A stretch of DNA of 36,184 nucleotides from an uncultured Anaerolineales bacterium (GCA_903872065.1 CAIQJJ010000566.1:1-36184); one strand, 5' to 3'; numbered from the stretch's first letter, positions 16,888 through 25,602 are shown. The notes: generated by a model not told the origin, from the letters alone. Numbers and translations: made by a program.

Positions 16888-17949
16888 ATGATCCCAAACG
16901 ACACGCAAAACGCGAAAAAGAAACTCATTGTCTGTGAGAATCTGGTCAAGATTTACAAAGTGGCCGAGTTGGAAGTGGTCGCTTTGCAAGGGCTTGACCT
17001 GATTATCGAAAGCGGCGAAATGTTGGGCATCGTTGGCTCCTCCGGATCGGGCAAGACCACCTTGCTCAACATTTTGGGTGGGATGGATCGCCCTTCGGCT
17101 GGCCGCGTCACCGTAGATGGGCTGGATTTGCTCAATCTGTCGGAGGATGGCTTGAGCCGCTACCAGCGCGAGCGAGTCGGTTTCGTCTGGCAGCAGACCG
17201 GGCGCAACCTGATCCCCTACCTGACCGCGATTGAGAACGTGCAGCTGCCGATGACCATGTCGTACAAATGGTCGCCGCTGCAAAAGCGTGAGTGGTCAGA
17301 AGAACTGTTGAACGCGGTGGGCCTCTACGATCGCCGCCACCACAAGTTGACGCAGCTTTCTGGCGGCCAGCAGCAGCGGGTAGCCATCGCGGTGGCGCTG
17401 GCCAACAAGCCGGTTTTGCTGTTGGGCGATGAACCCACCGGCGAAGTGGACAGCCAGACGGCGCAGGCCATCATGGATACCTTCCGCCGGCTGCGCGAGC
17501 AGTTTGGCCTCACCATTATCATCGTTACCCATGACCCGCGCATCGCCGGCCAGGTTGACCGGGTGGTCGCTATTCGCGATGGCAAAACCAGCACCGAGAC
17601 CATCCGCCAGGTGGGACAGTTGGAAAAGGCGATGGTTGAAACGGGCGCCCAAAAAGGCCAGGAATTGGCGGCCTTGGAGCAGGTGACGTACCAGGAATAT
17701 GTGGTGCTGGATAACGCCGGGCGGCTGCAAGTGCCGCGCGAGTGGCTGGAAGAACTGGGCATTGGCAAGCGCGCCGAATTGGAACTGGGCGAGGGCTGCG
17801 TCGTCATCCGCCCGGCGGAAACCCAGGGTCACGCCGAAGTCAAACACCGCACCCTGGAAGATCAATTGGCCCTTTTGTTCACGGCGGAGCCGCCTGCCCC
17901 AAAGACCGGTAAGGGATTGTGGGCGCGGCTGAAACGCAAAGCGCGTTAG
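16888..17949 (+). CDS. MacB/LolD-type ABC ATPase fused to a C-terminal AbrB/SpoVT-like domain
   Basis: A 353-residue protein, over 100 residues longer than usual for this ATPase family. The ATPase part is intact: Walker A GSSGSGKT (50-57), Q-loop in WQQTGRN, signature LSGGQQQR starting at 157, Walker B LLLGDEPTG with E182, and switch His 215 in IIVTHDP. Residues about 268-309 (VVLDNAGRLQVPREWLEELG, then a KRAELELGEGCVVIRP strand pair) closely match the swapped-hairpin AbrB/SpoVT fold, whose usual wording is GRVVIPKELREELGI. A basic tail follows (GLWARLKRKAR). AbrB folds usually bind DNA as dimers, so here the domain may dimerise the ATPases or link transport to transcription. It starts five bases after the permease stop. 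Confidence 0.88.
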   Translation: MIPNDTQNAKKKLIVCENLVKIYKVAELEVVALQGLDLIIESGEMLGIVGSSGSGKTTLLNILGGMDRPSAGRVTVDGLDLLNLSEDGLSRYQRERVGFVWQQTGRNLIPYLTAIENVQLPMTMSYKWSPLQKREWSEELLNAVGLYDRRHHKLTQLSGGQQQRVAIAVALANKPVLLLGDEPTGEVDSQTAQAIMDTFRRLREQFGLTIIIVTHDPRIAGQVDRVVAIRDGKTSTETIRQVGQLEKAMVETGAQKGQELAALEQVTYQEYVVLDNAGRLQVPREWLEELGIGKRAELELGEGCVVIRPAETQGHAEVKHRTLEDQLALLFTAEPPAPKTGKGLWARLKRKAR

Positions 17950-17963
17950 GAAGAGGTAATCCT

Positions 17964-18731
17964 ATGGAAAATCAACCGCAGTCGCAATCTGTCCCTCCGA
18001 CCCCCTCCCAGCCAGGAGAAGCCGCCAAAGCGGCCGCCCCGGCGGAAGCAGTCGTTAAAGTGGAGAGCGTCTCGCGCATTTACCAGGTTGGGGCGCTCGA
18101 AGTGGCCGCTTTACGGGAGATCAGCCTGGAGGCGCCGAAGGGTGTTTTGGCGGCTTTCAAAGGTCGTTCGGGTTCGGGCAAGACGACCCTGCTGAATATG
18201 ATCGGCGGCCTCGACCGCCCGACCCACGGCGATATCTACCTGTTTGGCCGTTCGATGGCCAAGATGTCGGGCCGGCAGCTTACCGATTTGCGCCGCCACC
18301 ACATCGGCTTTGTCTTTCAATCTTTCGCCATTATCCCCAGCTTTTCCGCGCTGGAAAATGTCGAATTGATGCTGCGCATCGCCGGGGTGTGGAAAGACCG
18401 GCGGGAGCGCGCCATGCGCAGCATGGAAATCGTCGGCTTAGGCCCGTGGGCGCATCACCGCCCCTGGGAGCTTTCCGGCGGCCAGCAGCAGCGCGTGGCA
18501 ATTGCGCGCGCCCTCTCCACCCGCCCCGACCTGGTCATCGCCGACGAACCGACCGGCGAGTTGGACAGTACCAACGGCCGCCAGATCATGGCGCTCTTCC
18601 GTTATATCGTCGAAAAGGAGGGCGTCACGGTGATTATGGCTACCCATGACCCGATGATCGAAGAATACGCCCATATCGTCTTTGAACTGAGCGATGGGCA
18701 GATCAAGGATATACGTCGCCGCGGCGTGTGA
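17964..18731 (+). CDS. MacB/LolD-type ABC ATPase
   Basis: A 255-residue ATPase, second in the pair. ATG 17964 follows AGGAAGAGG; the frame open further upstream overlaps the previous gene and was not used. A Pro/Ala/Glu-rich N-terminal tail of about 30 residues precedes the domain. Walker A is GRSGSGKT (67-74), the Q-loop is FVFQS, the signature LSGGQQQR starts at 170, Walker B is [12 protein letters not shown] with E195, and the switch is His 228 in MATHDP. All catalytic residues are present, as in its partner, so both sites of a heterodimer could hydrolyse ATP. It lacks the AbrB-like extension. With the adaptor and permease it completes a four-gene MacAB/Lol-like system, followed by a palindrome. 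Confidence 0.92.
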   Translation: MENQPQSQSVPPTPSQPGEAAKAAAPAEAVVKVESVSRIYQVGALEVAALREISLEAPKGVLAAFKGRSGSGKTTLLNMIGGLDRPTHGDIYLFGRSMAKMSGRQLTDLRRHHIGFVFQSFAIIPSFSALENVELMLRIAGVWKDRRERAMRSMEIVGLGPWAHHRPWELSGGQQQRVAIARALSTRPDLVIADEPTGELDSTNGRQIMALFRYIVEKEGVTVIMATHDPMIEEYAHIVFELSDGQIKDIRRRGV

Positions 18732-18769
18732 CAGATGACCCTCTCACGCCCTGGGATCATCCAGAGTAG

Positions 18770-18801
18770 AATTCACCAGCAGATTGATCTGCTGGTGAAT
18801 T
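18770..18801. terminator. Perfect 15-bp inverted repeat between export genes and sugar cluster
   Basis: Arm 18770-18784 (AATTCACCAGCAGAT) is the exact complement of arm 18787-18801, separated by TG. It lies about 40 bases after the last ATPase gene and about 30 before the TTG start of the sugar cluster. Only TTTGCATT follows, so the T-run is weak. It can act as a terminator for the upstream operon, and its exact symmetry would also suit an operator for a dimeric repressor of the downstream cluster. A possible ribosome site AAGGAG follows at 18821-18826. Confidence 0.6.
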
Positions 18802-18832
18802 TGCATTAACCCTTTACAATAAGGAGTCTATC

Positions 18833-19876
18833 TTGAGCCAACAAACATTAAAAGTTGTCCTTGTCGGTTGCGGCGGCATCAGCGCCGCCTGGTTTCGCCC
18901 CGCCAAAGAGATTCCAGGCCTTGAGATTGTGGGCCTGGTGGATTTGATTGAAGAAAACGCCCGCAAACGCGCCGCTGAATTTGATCTGCCGGAGGCGCTC
19001 ATCGGGAGCGATTTGACGCAAGTGCTGCAAGCCGCACGGCCGGAGATCGTCTTTGACTGCACGGTGCCATCCGCCCATACGAACACAACCATTACGGCTT
19101 TGCGCCACGGCTGCCATGTACTTGGGGAAAAGCCGCTGGCCGATTCGATGGAGAACGCCCGCCGTATGGTGGAGGCCGCCCAGGACGCCGGCAAATTCTA
19201 CGCCGTAATGCAGAACCGGCGCTACCTGGAGCAGACGCGGCGTCTCAAGCAGTTTATCGCCTCGGGCGCCTTAGGCGATCTCACCACGGTGAACTGCGAT
19301 TTTTACCTGGGCGCCCACTTTGGCGGCTTTCGCGATCAGATGGAGCATGTCTTATTGATGGACATGGCCATCCACACCTTTGACCAGGCCCGTTTCATGA
19401 CCGGCGCTGACCCACTCAGTGTGTATTGTAAAGAGTGGAACCCGGCTGGCTCCTGGTACAGGCATGGCGCCTCGGCGGTCGCGATTTTTGAAATGATCAA
19501 CCCGCTCTCTGGCGAGCCGCTCGTTTACACCTATCGCGGCAGTTGGTGCTCGGAGGGCCTGCACACCTCCTGGGAGGCACAGTGGCGTTTTGTCGGGCAG
19601 CGTGGCAGCGCGACCTGGGATGGTCAGCAGGGCTTTGCCGCGGACGTGGTTGCCAAAACTGGCGGTTTCCATTCCGAATTTGATCATCCCGTCATCACGC
19701 CTTACACCGCGGACGAGAAATTCCGCGGCCACGCCTCGTGCATTGGCGACTTTGTCGAGTGTGTGCGCACCGGCCGCCTCCCCGACACCATTTGCACCGA
19801 CAATATCAAAAGCCTGTCTATGGTCTACGCGGCGATTGACAGCGCGGAACGCCGGCAGTTGGTTGAAATTAAATAA
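18833..19876 (+). CDS. Gfo/Idh/MocA-family NAD(P)-dependent oxidoreductase (first of three)
   Basis: A 347-residue sugar or polyol dehydrogenase-type enzyme. The start is TTG 18833, placed six bases after AAGGAG, and the protein then begins MSQQTLKVVLVGCGGIS, the nucleotide-binding loop. The catalytic lysine motif is EKP at 99-101. The second-domain motif LLMDMAIHTFDQARF gives D177 and H181, the usual acid/base pair. Members oxidise a sugar ring hydroxyl, often at C3, or an inositol hydroxyl, using NAD or NADP. First gene of a tightly packed seven-gene group in which oxidoreductases alternate with TIM-barrel proteins. Substrate unknown. Unlike its two paralogues here it has an inserted aromatic-rich segment (EWNPAGSWYRHGAS). 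Confidence 0.9.
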   Translation: MSQQTLKVVLVGCGGISAAWFRPAKEIPGLEIVGLVDLIEENARKRAAEFDLPEALIGSDLTQVLQAARPEIVFDCTVPSAHTNTTITALRHGCHVLGEKPLADSMENARRMVEAAQDAGKFYAVMQNRRYLEQTRRLKQFIASGALGDLTTVNCDFYLGAHFGGFRDQMEHVLLMDMAIHTFDQARFMTGADPLSVYCKEWNPAGSWYRHGASAVAIFEMINPLSGEPLVYTYRGSWCSEGLHTSWEAQWRFVGQRGSATWDGQQGFAADVVAKTGGFHSEFDHPVITPYTADEKFRGHASCIGDFVECVRTGRLPDTICTDNIKSLSMVYAAIDSAERRQLVEIK

Positions 19877-19899
19877 CAATTGTCACAAACAGAGGTCTT

Positions 19900-20796
19900 A
19901 TGGCGCATACTTTAGATATTCGCATTGGCACATTGGTTTCCGGCGGCCCCCAAACCGCCGATTATATTCGCCAGATCAAAGGTTACGGCTTTGAGAGCTT
20001 TTCGATCACTTTCTGGCAGACGCTCGGCGCGACGGATCTGCGCCTTTTGGCGTCCCAGGTGAAAGAGGCCATCGGCGACGATGACATCAAGATCAGCTCA
20101 TTGGCCGTTTTTGGCAATCCGTTGGATGCGACCCCGATCGATCAGGAAACCTTGCATGGTTGGGAAACCCTGATTGATCATGCTTCCCTTTTCGGGGCCG
20201 ACACTGTGGCCGGCTTCACTGGCCGCCTGCGCGGCAAGTCCATTCCCGATTCAATGCCGCGCTTCAAAGAAGTGTTCGCGCCGCTGGCGCAGCGCGCCGC
20301 GGATAAGGGCATCCGCCTGGCCTTTGAAAACTGCTCCATGGGCGGCAACTGGCATACCGGCGATTGGAACCTTGCCCACAACCCCAAAGCCTGGGAACTG
20401 ATGTTCGACGCCGTGCCGGCCGAGAACCTGGGCCTGGAGTGGGAGCCTTGCCATCAGATGGTCACATTGATCGATCCCATTCCGCAGTTGCGCGCCTGGG
20501 TAAGCAAAGTCTTTCATTTGCACGGCAAATGCGCTACCATTCGTTGGGATGTGATCCGCCAGTATGGCATCGAAGGGCCGGTTCCGTTTGCTTTTCATCG
20601 CACCCCCGGCTTTGGCGATTGCAACTGGACGGATGTGATCAGCGAGCTGCGCATGGGCGGCTACCAGGGTTCAATTGACATCGAGGGCTGGCATGATCCG
20701 GTCTATCGCGGCGACCTGGAAATGACCGGCCAGGTGCATGGCTTGAATTATTTGAAAAACTGCCGCGGCGGCAGTTTTATTCCCAACCCAAAGTAA
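19900..20796 (+). CDS. Xylose-isomerase-like TIM-barrel protein (sugar isomerase/epimerase/lyase family)
   Basis: A 298-residue TIM barrel of the AP-endonuclease-2 / sugar phosphate isomerase-epimerase superfamily. The likely metal-binding residues are spread as usual: Glu in RLAFENCSMGGNW, Glu/His in GLEWEPCHQM, His in VFHLHGKC, and Glu in SIDIEGWHDP. The family includes isomerases, epimerases, dehydratases and lyases that act on keto sugars with a divalent metal. The gene begins 23 bases after an oxidoreductase stop, so the product of that oxidation is a natural substrate. This copy is distinct in sequence from the two other TIM barrels of the cluster, suggesting different steps rather than redundancy. 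Confidence 0.87.
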   Translation: MAHTLDIRIGTLVSGGPQTADYIRQIKGYGFESFSITFWQTLGATDLRLLASQVKEAIGDDDIKISSLAVFGNPLDATPIDQETLHGWETLIDHASLFGADTVAGFTGRLRGKSIPDSMPRFKEVFAPLAQRAADKGIRLAFENCSMGGNWHTGDWNLAHNPKAWELMFDAVPAENLGLEWEPCHQMVTLIDPIPQLRAWVSKVFHLHGKCATIRWDVIRQYGIEGPVPFAFHRTPGFGDCNWTDVISELRMGGYQGSIDIEGWHDPVYRGDLEMTGQVHGLNYLKNCRGGSFIPNPK

Positions 20797-20855
20797 ATCT
20801 TTGGGAAGTATTCAGGGTTTAAGTTCTCATCAGACAAAGTCAGGAGATAAAAAAC

Positions 20856-21503
20856 ATGAACAAAAAAGCTTTGATGGTTTGGGGCGGTTGGGACGGCCAC
20901 GAACCGAAACAGTGTGTGGATATTTTCGCGCCCTATTTGAGCGCCCAGGGCTACGAGGTCGAAATCTCGGATACGCTGGATGTGTACCTCGATACCGCTA
21001 AGATGCAGGCGTTGAGCCTGATTGTCCCCGTTTGGACGATGGGGACGATCACGCGCGCCCAGGAAGCTGGCCTGTTGGACGCGGTCAGCAGCGGGATCGG
21101 GATTGCCGGCTGGCATGGCGGCATGGGCGACTCCTTCCGCAACAACACTGAATACCAGTTTATGGTCGGTGGGCAGTGGGTGGCGCATCCGGGCGGCGTG
21201 ATTGATTACGATGTCAACATTATCGCCCACAACGACCCGATTACCGCCGGCCTGCCCGATTTCCACATGCAGTCCGAGCAGTATTACATGCACGTTGACC
21301 CCTCCAATGAAGTCCTGGCGACGACCACCTTTGGCGGCGAGTATGCGCCCTGGATCAAGGGGACAGTCATGCCGGTCGTTTGGAAGCGTCTGTGGGGCGC
21401 GGGGCGCGTCTTCTATACCTCCCTGGGGCATGTCGCCAAAGACTTCAACGTCCCCGAAGCGCGCACGATTGTCCAGCGCGGCATGTTGTGGGCCAGCAAA
21501 TAG
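20856..21503 (+). CDS. ThuA-like protein
   Basis: A 215-residue protein of the ThuA family, which has a class I glutamine amidotransferase-like fold. It begins [17 protein letters not shown], typical of the family, and contains the conserved [16 protein letters not shown] segment and the late [15 protein letters not shown]. ThuA-type proteins occur with Gfo/Idh/MocA enzymes in trehalose and sucrose use (ThuAB in rhizobia), where the pair is linked to formation of 3-keto disaccharides; the exact chemistry of ThuA is not settled. ATG 20856 follows CAGGAG. The 59-base gap before it is the longest in the first half of this cluster apart from the hairpin region at 22648-22709, but nothing regulatory is evident in it. 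Confidence 0.88.
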   Translation: MNKKALMVWGGWDGHEPKQCVDIFAPYLSAQGYEVEISDTLDVYLDTAKMQALSLIVPVWTMGTITRAQEAGLLDAVSSGIGIAGWHGGMGDSFRNNTEYQFMVGGQWVAHPGGVIDYDVNIIAHNDPITAGLPDFHMQSEQYYMHVDPSNEVLATTTFGGEYAPWIKGTVMPVVWKRLWGAGRVFYTSLGHVAKDFNVPEARTIVQRGMLWASK

Positions 21504-21537
21504 ACCGATCTGTCTTTCGTCATTACAGGAGCTAGCT

Positions 21538-22647
21538 ATGTCGCTTAAAAAAGTCAATGTTGGGATTATTGGCACGGGCAATATCAGCGGGATTTACCTC
21601 GAAATGGGGAAAACGTTCGAGATTTTGAATATCGCCGCCGTGGCGGATTTGATCCCCGAACGCGCCAGGGCGCAGGCCGAAAAATATGGCGTCCCGCGGG
21701 TGTGCAGCGTGGCCGAGATGCTCGCCGACCCCTCGATCGAGATCATTATCAACCTGACCATTCCTAACGCCCACGGCGAGGTCGCCCTGGCGGCCTTGGA
21801 TGCGGGCAAGTCAGTCTACAACGAGAAGCCGCTGGCCATCACCCGCGCCGATGGCATGCGCATGCTGGCGCTGGCCAAGGAAAAGAATTTGCGCGTGGGC
21901 GGCGCGCCGGATACCTTCTTGGGCGGCGGTTTGCAGACCTGCCGCAAGCTGATTGACGACGGCTGGATCGGCCAACCGGTCGCCGCGACCGCCTTCATGC
22001 TTTGCCACGGTCACGAAAGCTGGCACCCCGCCCCTGAGTTTTACTACAAGATCGGCGGCGGCCCCATGTTCGATATGGGCCCGTATTACCTGACCGCCCT
22101 CATCTCTTTGATGGGGCCGGTGCGCCGCGTGACCGGTTCCGCCCGCATCACCTTTCCCACCCGCACCATCACCAGCCAGCCGTTGAATGGCACGGTGATC
22201 ACGGTGGATACGCCCACCCACGTCGCCGGGGTGCTGGACTTCCAAAACGGCGCGATTGCCACCATTGTCACCAGCTTCGATGTCTGGGCGCACAATATGC
22301 CCTGCATTGAGATCTACGGCACGCATGGCTCGTTGAGTGTGCCTGATCCGAATGGATTCGGCGGGCCGGTCAAGGTGCGCCGCCCCGGCATGGACAACTG
22401 GAGCGAAATCCCGCTCAGCCACGGCTATGCCAGGAACAGCCGCTCGATCGGTGTGGCGGATATGGCCTATGCCTTGCGCAGCGGCCGCGCAGCGCGCGCC
22501 AACGGCGAATTGTGCTACCATGTCCTGGACATCATGCACGCTGTCCACGACGCCTCGCGCGAGGGCAAGCACGTCGAGCTTGCCAGCACGTGCGCCCAAC
22601 CCGCGCCCCTGCCCCTGGGCTTGACCCCTGGGGAATTGGACGAGTGA
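21538..22647 (+). CDS. Gfo/Idh/MocA-family oxidoreductase (second of three)
   Basis: A 369-residue oxidoreductase. I chose ATG 21538 because ACAGGAG precedes it and the protein then starts [17 protein letters not shown], the cofactor-binding loop; the frame is open further upstream only as a shadow of the ThuA gene. The EKP motif is at 96-98. The second-domain motif reads [19 protein letters not shown], with Tyr-Tyr where paralogues have a His after the conserved Asp, so its acid/base residue may differ; this wording also exists in other members of the family. It probably oxidises a sugar or sugar alcohol that differs from that of the first enzyme. Located 34 bases after the ThuA-like gene. 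Confidence 0.9.
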   Translation: MSLKKVNVGIIGTGNISGIYLEMGKTFEILNIAAVADLIPERARAQAEKYGVPRVCSVAEMLADPSIEIIINLTIPNAHGEVALAALDAGKSVYNEKPLAITRADGMRMLALAKEKNLRVGGAPDTFLGGGLQTCRKLIDDGWIGQPVAATAFMLCHGHESWHPAPEFYYKIGGGPMFDMGPYYLTALISLMGPVRRVTGSARITFPTRTITSQPLNGTVITVDTPTHVAGVLDFQNGAIATIVTSFDVWAHNMPCIEIYGTHGSLSVPDPNGFGGPVKVRRPGMDNWSEIPLSHGYARNSRSIGVADMAYALRSGRAARANGELCYHVLDIMHAVHDASREGKHVELASTCAQPAPLPLGLTPGELDE

Positions 22648-22657
22648 CGATCCCGAT

Positions 22658-22693
22658 CCTGAGAGCCGCCCCGCCTGGCGGGACGCTCTCAGG
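22658..22693 (+). terminator. GC-rich hairpin inside the sugar cluster
   Basis: CCTGAGAG (22658-22665) pairs with CTCTCAGG (22686-22693), and the interior CCCGCC/GGCGGG can pair too, giving an almost continuous stem. It fills the 62-base gap between the second oxidoreductase and the second TIM-barrel gene. There is no T-run; GAGGAAAAT with the ribosome site follows at once. A processing or partial-termination role that sets different levels of the two halves of the operon is possible. Confidence 0.6.
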
Positions 22694-22709
22694 GCCTTCT
22701 GAGGAAAAT

Positions 22710-23552
22710 ATGCTCAAACTTGCGGTTGTCTCCTGGAGCTTTCATCGCTTGCTTGAAGCCGGGCAGCAGGACATCTTTCAATACATCACCGCCTGCAAAG
22801 CGCTGGGCTGCACTCAGCTTGATCCCTGGAACGGTCATTTTCGCCTGTTGATCGCCGGCGATAATGCGCTCAAAGCCTCTGGCGTCCCCACGCCGCAGCT
22901 CAGCGCGGCGGAGGTCGAGTACCTGGCGCAGGTCAAAGCCGCGGCTGAACAGGCCGGCCTGCCTTTTGGCTGCCTGGCGGTGGATGGGGCGCACATCTAC
23001 GAAGCGACCCCCGAAGCCCGCGCCCTCAACCGCGCCGTGGCCTATCGCTGGCTGCAAGCCGCCCATCAGTTGGGCGCATCCCAAGTCCGCGTGGACGCCG
23101 GCGGTCCGCCGGAGATGCCCGACGAGGCCTTTGCCGTGATTTGCGCCGGCTATCAAGACCTGCTGGCGCGCGCCCAACCCCTGGGCCTCGAAATCTTGAT
23201 TGAGAACCATTGGGGACCCTCCAACAACCCCGATAACGTGGTCAAGTTGATGGATGCTCTGCCGGGCCTGGGGCTGCTCTTCGACACCAACAACTGGATC
23301 AAACCCCGCCAGCAAGAAGCCTGGCAGACCTGCGCCCGCTATGCCCGCGCCGTGCATATCAAGACTTTCGCCTTTGACGAGAACGGCAACGATCCCTCGG
23401 TGGATCTTGCCCAGGCGATCCGCATTCTCCAGCAGGCCGGCTACGCCGGCGCCTGGTGCGTCGAATCCGTGCCGAAGGACGGCGACGAAATGGGCGCCGC
23501 CGCCAAGACGCTGGCGTTGATCCGCAGGGCGCTTGGCGCTGAGGCGGCTTGA
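22710..23552 (+). CDS. Xylose-isomerase-like TIM-barrel protein (second of three)
   Basis: A 280-residue TIM barrel. I chose ATG 22710 after GAGGAAA; the frame is open upstream but runs over the end of the previous gene. It begins MLKLAVVSWSFHRLL, typical of the superfamily. Likely metal ligands are Glu in EILIENHWGPSNN, Asp in LLFDTNNW, His in AVHIKTFAF and Glu in WCVESVPKDGDE, a complete Glu-Asp-His-Glu set as in sugar isomerases and epimerases. Its position right after the second oxidoreductase repeats the oxidoreductase/TIM-barrel pairing seen at the start of the cluster. The substrate is unknown; a keto sugar is likely. Confidence 0.88.
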   Translation: MLKLAVVSWSFHRLLEAGQQDIFQYITACKALGCTQLDPWNGHFRLLIAGDNALKASGVPTPQLSAAEVEYLAQVKAAAEQAGLPFGCLAVDGAHIYEATPEARALNRAVAYRWLQAAHQLGASQVRVDAGGPPEMPDEAFAVICAGYQDLLARAQPLGLEILIENHWGPSNNPDNVVKLMDALPGLGLLFDTNNWIKPRQQEAWQTCARYARAVHIKTFAFDENGNDPSVDLAQAIRILQQAGYAGAWCVESVPKDGDEMGAAAKTLALIRRALGAEAA

Positions 23553-23615
23553 CTTTCGTTAGACAGCGCCCCGGCGCGTGAATCCCATCCATTCTCTTTG
23601 TTAAGGAGTACCTTT

Positions 23616-24737
23616 ATGTCAGACCCTGTTCGCATTGGTGTGATCGGTGTAGGCCAGATTGGAAAACACCACCTGAATACTTATGACAAAATCCCCGCCG
23701 CGCAGGTTGTGGCGGTGGCCGATATTAACCAGGCGGAAGCGCAGCGCGTGGCCGCGGCGCACAACGTCCCCGACATTTACTCGGATTTTCGCGAGCTGCT
23801 CAAGCGCGACGATATCCAGGCGGTAGATGTGTGCCTGCACAACAATTTTCACGCCCCGGTGACGGTCGCCGCACTGCAGGCCGGCAAGAACGTGTACTGC
23901 GAGAAGCCGCTGGCTGGTTCTTATATTGACGCCGAGTGGATGTTCAACACCGCCCAGCAGACCGGGCTTAAGCTGCACATGCAGCTCAGCACGCTGTATT
24001 CTAAAGAAACCCGCGCCGCCAAGTACCTGATTGACCAGGGCAAGTTGGGCCGCCTGTACCATGCGCGCTCGGTCGGTCATCGCCGCCGCGGCCGCCCCTT
24101 TGTGGATGGCTACGGCACATCCAGCTTCGTCCAAAAAGACATCTCGGCCGGCGGGGCGCTGTATGACATGGGCGTCTATCACATCGCCAGCACCCTCTAC
24201 CTGCTGGGCAACCCGAATATCTTGACCATCACCGGCCAGACCTACCAGGAGACGCCGATTGACCCCGAACGGTTGGCCAAATCGGGCTATAACGTTGAGG
24301 AATTGGGCCTGGGCTTCGTCCGTTTGAACCAGGCATCTGACCCGCAGCACACCATGACGATGGACGTCTTTGAGTCGTGGGCGATTCACATGGATGTGCC
24401 TGAAGGTTCGCTGATCGCCGGCTCCGAAGGCGGCGTCAAGCTGGAACCCTTTGGCTTTTTCACCAATGTGGGCGACCTCGAATTGAACGCCACCGCCAAC
24501 CTGGACAGCTTTACCTGGCGGCGGAGCGCGATCCGTGAGAACACCGATGCCGAAGAAGGCTCGCAGCAGCATTGGGTGGCCGCCCTGCAGGGTCGCGTCC
24601 CGCTGCTGCCCACCGCCGAACTGGGCCTCAAAACCATGCTCATCTCCGAAGGCATTTACCTCTCTACCCGGCTTGGCCGCGAGGTCACCGCGGATGAGGT
24701 GCGCCAAAACTCAAAATCCACCGCCATCAAACTCTAA
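23616..24737 (+). CDS. Gfo/Idh/MocA-family oxidoreductase (third of three)
   Basis: A 373-residue oxidoreductase. ATG 23616 follows AAGGAG and gives [19 protein letters not shown], a canonical GxGxxG start. EKP lies at 96-98. The second-domain motif is [22 protein letters not shown], with Asp and a downstream His as in most active members. Residues about 140-175 include a basic stretch ([12 protein letters not shown]) that could contact a phosphate or carboxylate on the substrate; this is inference. It is the third oxidoreductase of the cluster and is paired with the TIM-barrel gene that follows 28 bases later. The three oxidoreductases differ clearly, so they are not recent duplicates. Confidence 0.9.
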   Translation: MSDPVRIGVIGVGQIGKHHLNTYDKIPAAQVVAVADINQAEAQRVAAAHNVPDIYSDFRELLKRDDIQAVDVCLHNNFHAPVTVAALQAGKNVYCEKPLAGSYIDAEWMFNTAQQTGLKLHMQLSTLYSKETRAAKYLIDQGKLGRLYHARSVGHRRRGRPFVDGYGTSSFVQKDISAGGALYDMGVYHIASTLYLLGNPNILTITGQTYQETPIDPERLAKSGYNVEELGLGFVRLNQASDPQHTMTMDVFESWAIHMDVPEGSLIAGSEGGVKLEPFGFFTNVGDLELNATANLDSFTWRRSAIRENTDAEEGSQQHWVAALQGRVPLLPTAELGLKTMLISEGIYLSTRLGREVTADEVRQNSKSTAIKL

Positions 24738-24765
24738 TTCCCTGACCTTCTAAGTGGAGTCTCTA

Positions 24766-25527
24766 ATGTCTGTTCCTATTGCTCTTCAACTGTACACTGT
24801 TCGCGAAGCAATCGCCCAATCGAACTATATTGACATCGTCCGCAAGGTAGCCGCCCTGGGCTATGTCGGCGTCGAAACCGCCGGCTTCCCGGGCATCAGT
24901 CCGCAGGATGCCGGCAAATTGTTCAAAGAACTCGGTTTGCAGGTTTGCAGTATCCATGCCTTCCCCATCCCCGATGAAACCCGCAAGGCGGAAATCCTGG
25001 ATACGCTCGGCGCGCTGGATTGCCAGGTCGTCGTCTCTGGCGCTGGCCCCGATGATTTCAAAACCGCCGAACTCACCCGCATCACCTGCGAAAAGTTGAA
25101 CGCCGCCGCCGAACTGCTCAAACCCCATGGCGTCCGCTTGGGCGTCCACAACCACTGGTGGGAATATCTCAAGGTAGACGAGACCAAATATGCTTATGAG
25201 TATATGTTGGACTTCCTCTCGCCGGATGTCTTCTTTGAAATTGACACCTATTGGGTGCGCACCGCTGGCGTAGACCCGGCGATGGTTGTGGGGCGCATGG
25301 GCAAGCGCGCCCCTTACCTGCACATCAAAGATGGCCCGGCCGTCCAGAAAGAGCCGCAGCTTGCGGTCGGCGAGGGCGTGTTGGACTTTCCGGCGATTAT
25401 GGCCGCCTCGGCCGGCAATGCCGAATGGGCGATCGTCGAGCTGGATGGCTGCGCGACGGATATGCTTGAAGCCGTGCGCAAGAGCTGCCAGTACCTCGTT
25501 AGCAAAGGCCTGGCGCGCGCCAGGTAG
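24766..25527 (+). CDS. Xylose-isomerase-like TIM-barrel protein (third of three)
   Basis: A 253-residue TIM barrel, the last gene of the cluster. ATG 24766 is chosen over a GTG four codons upstream because GTGGAG at 24754-24759 is the ribosome site. The start MSVPIALQLYTVREAI is typical of the sugar isomerase/epimerase superfamily. Visible candidate ligands are His/Glu in RLGVHNHWWEY, Glu/Asp in FFEIDTYWV, His in LHIKDGP and Glu in AIVELDG. In the first of these the usual Glu is replaced by a His (GVHNH), a wording known in a subset of the family found next to Gfo/Idh/MocA enzymes, including glycoside-cleaving lyases. A terminator follows after about 40 bases. Confidence 0.88.
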   Translation: MSVPIALQLYTVREAIAQSNYIDIVRKVAALGYVGVETAGFPGISPQDAGKLFKELGLQVCSIHAFPIPDETRKAEILDTLGALDCQVVVSGAGPDDFKTAELTRITCEKLNAAAELLKPHGVRLGVHNHWWEYLKVDETKYAYEYMLDFLSPDVFFEIDTYWVRTAGVDPAMVVGRMGKRAPYLHIKDGPAVQKEPQLAVGEGVLDFPAIMAASAGNAEWAIVELDGCATDMLEAVRKSCQYLVSKGLARAR

Positions 25528-25566
25528 GTAGAAAATCTGGCAAAAGCAATAAAGCGAAGTACAATT

Positions 25567-25602
25567 AGGCCCGTGGCGCAGAAGGATTCCACGGGCCTTT
25601 TG
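25567..25602 (+). terminator. Intrinsic terminator of the sugar-oxidation cluster
   Basis: AGGCCCGTGG (25567-25576) pairs perfectly with CCACGGGCCT (25589-25598), a 10-bp stem with a 12-base loop, followed by TTTTGATGTT. This closes the seven-gene cluster. The remaining 60 bases before the kinase gene must contain its promoter, unless transcription starts at the CTGGCA / TACAAT pair (25537-25542 and 25560-25565, 17 bases apart) lying just ahead of the hairpin. Confidence 0.82.

Noticed and set aside
18815-18820. TACAAT as a -10 element for the sugar cluster
   Set aside because: It directly abuts the ribosome site AAGGAG, so a transcript starting from it would lack that site, and no suitable -35 is present.
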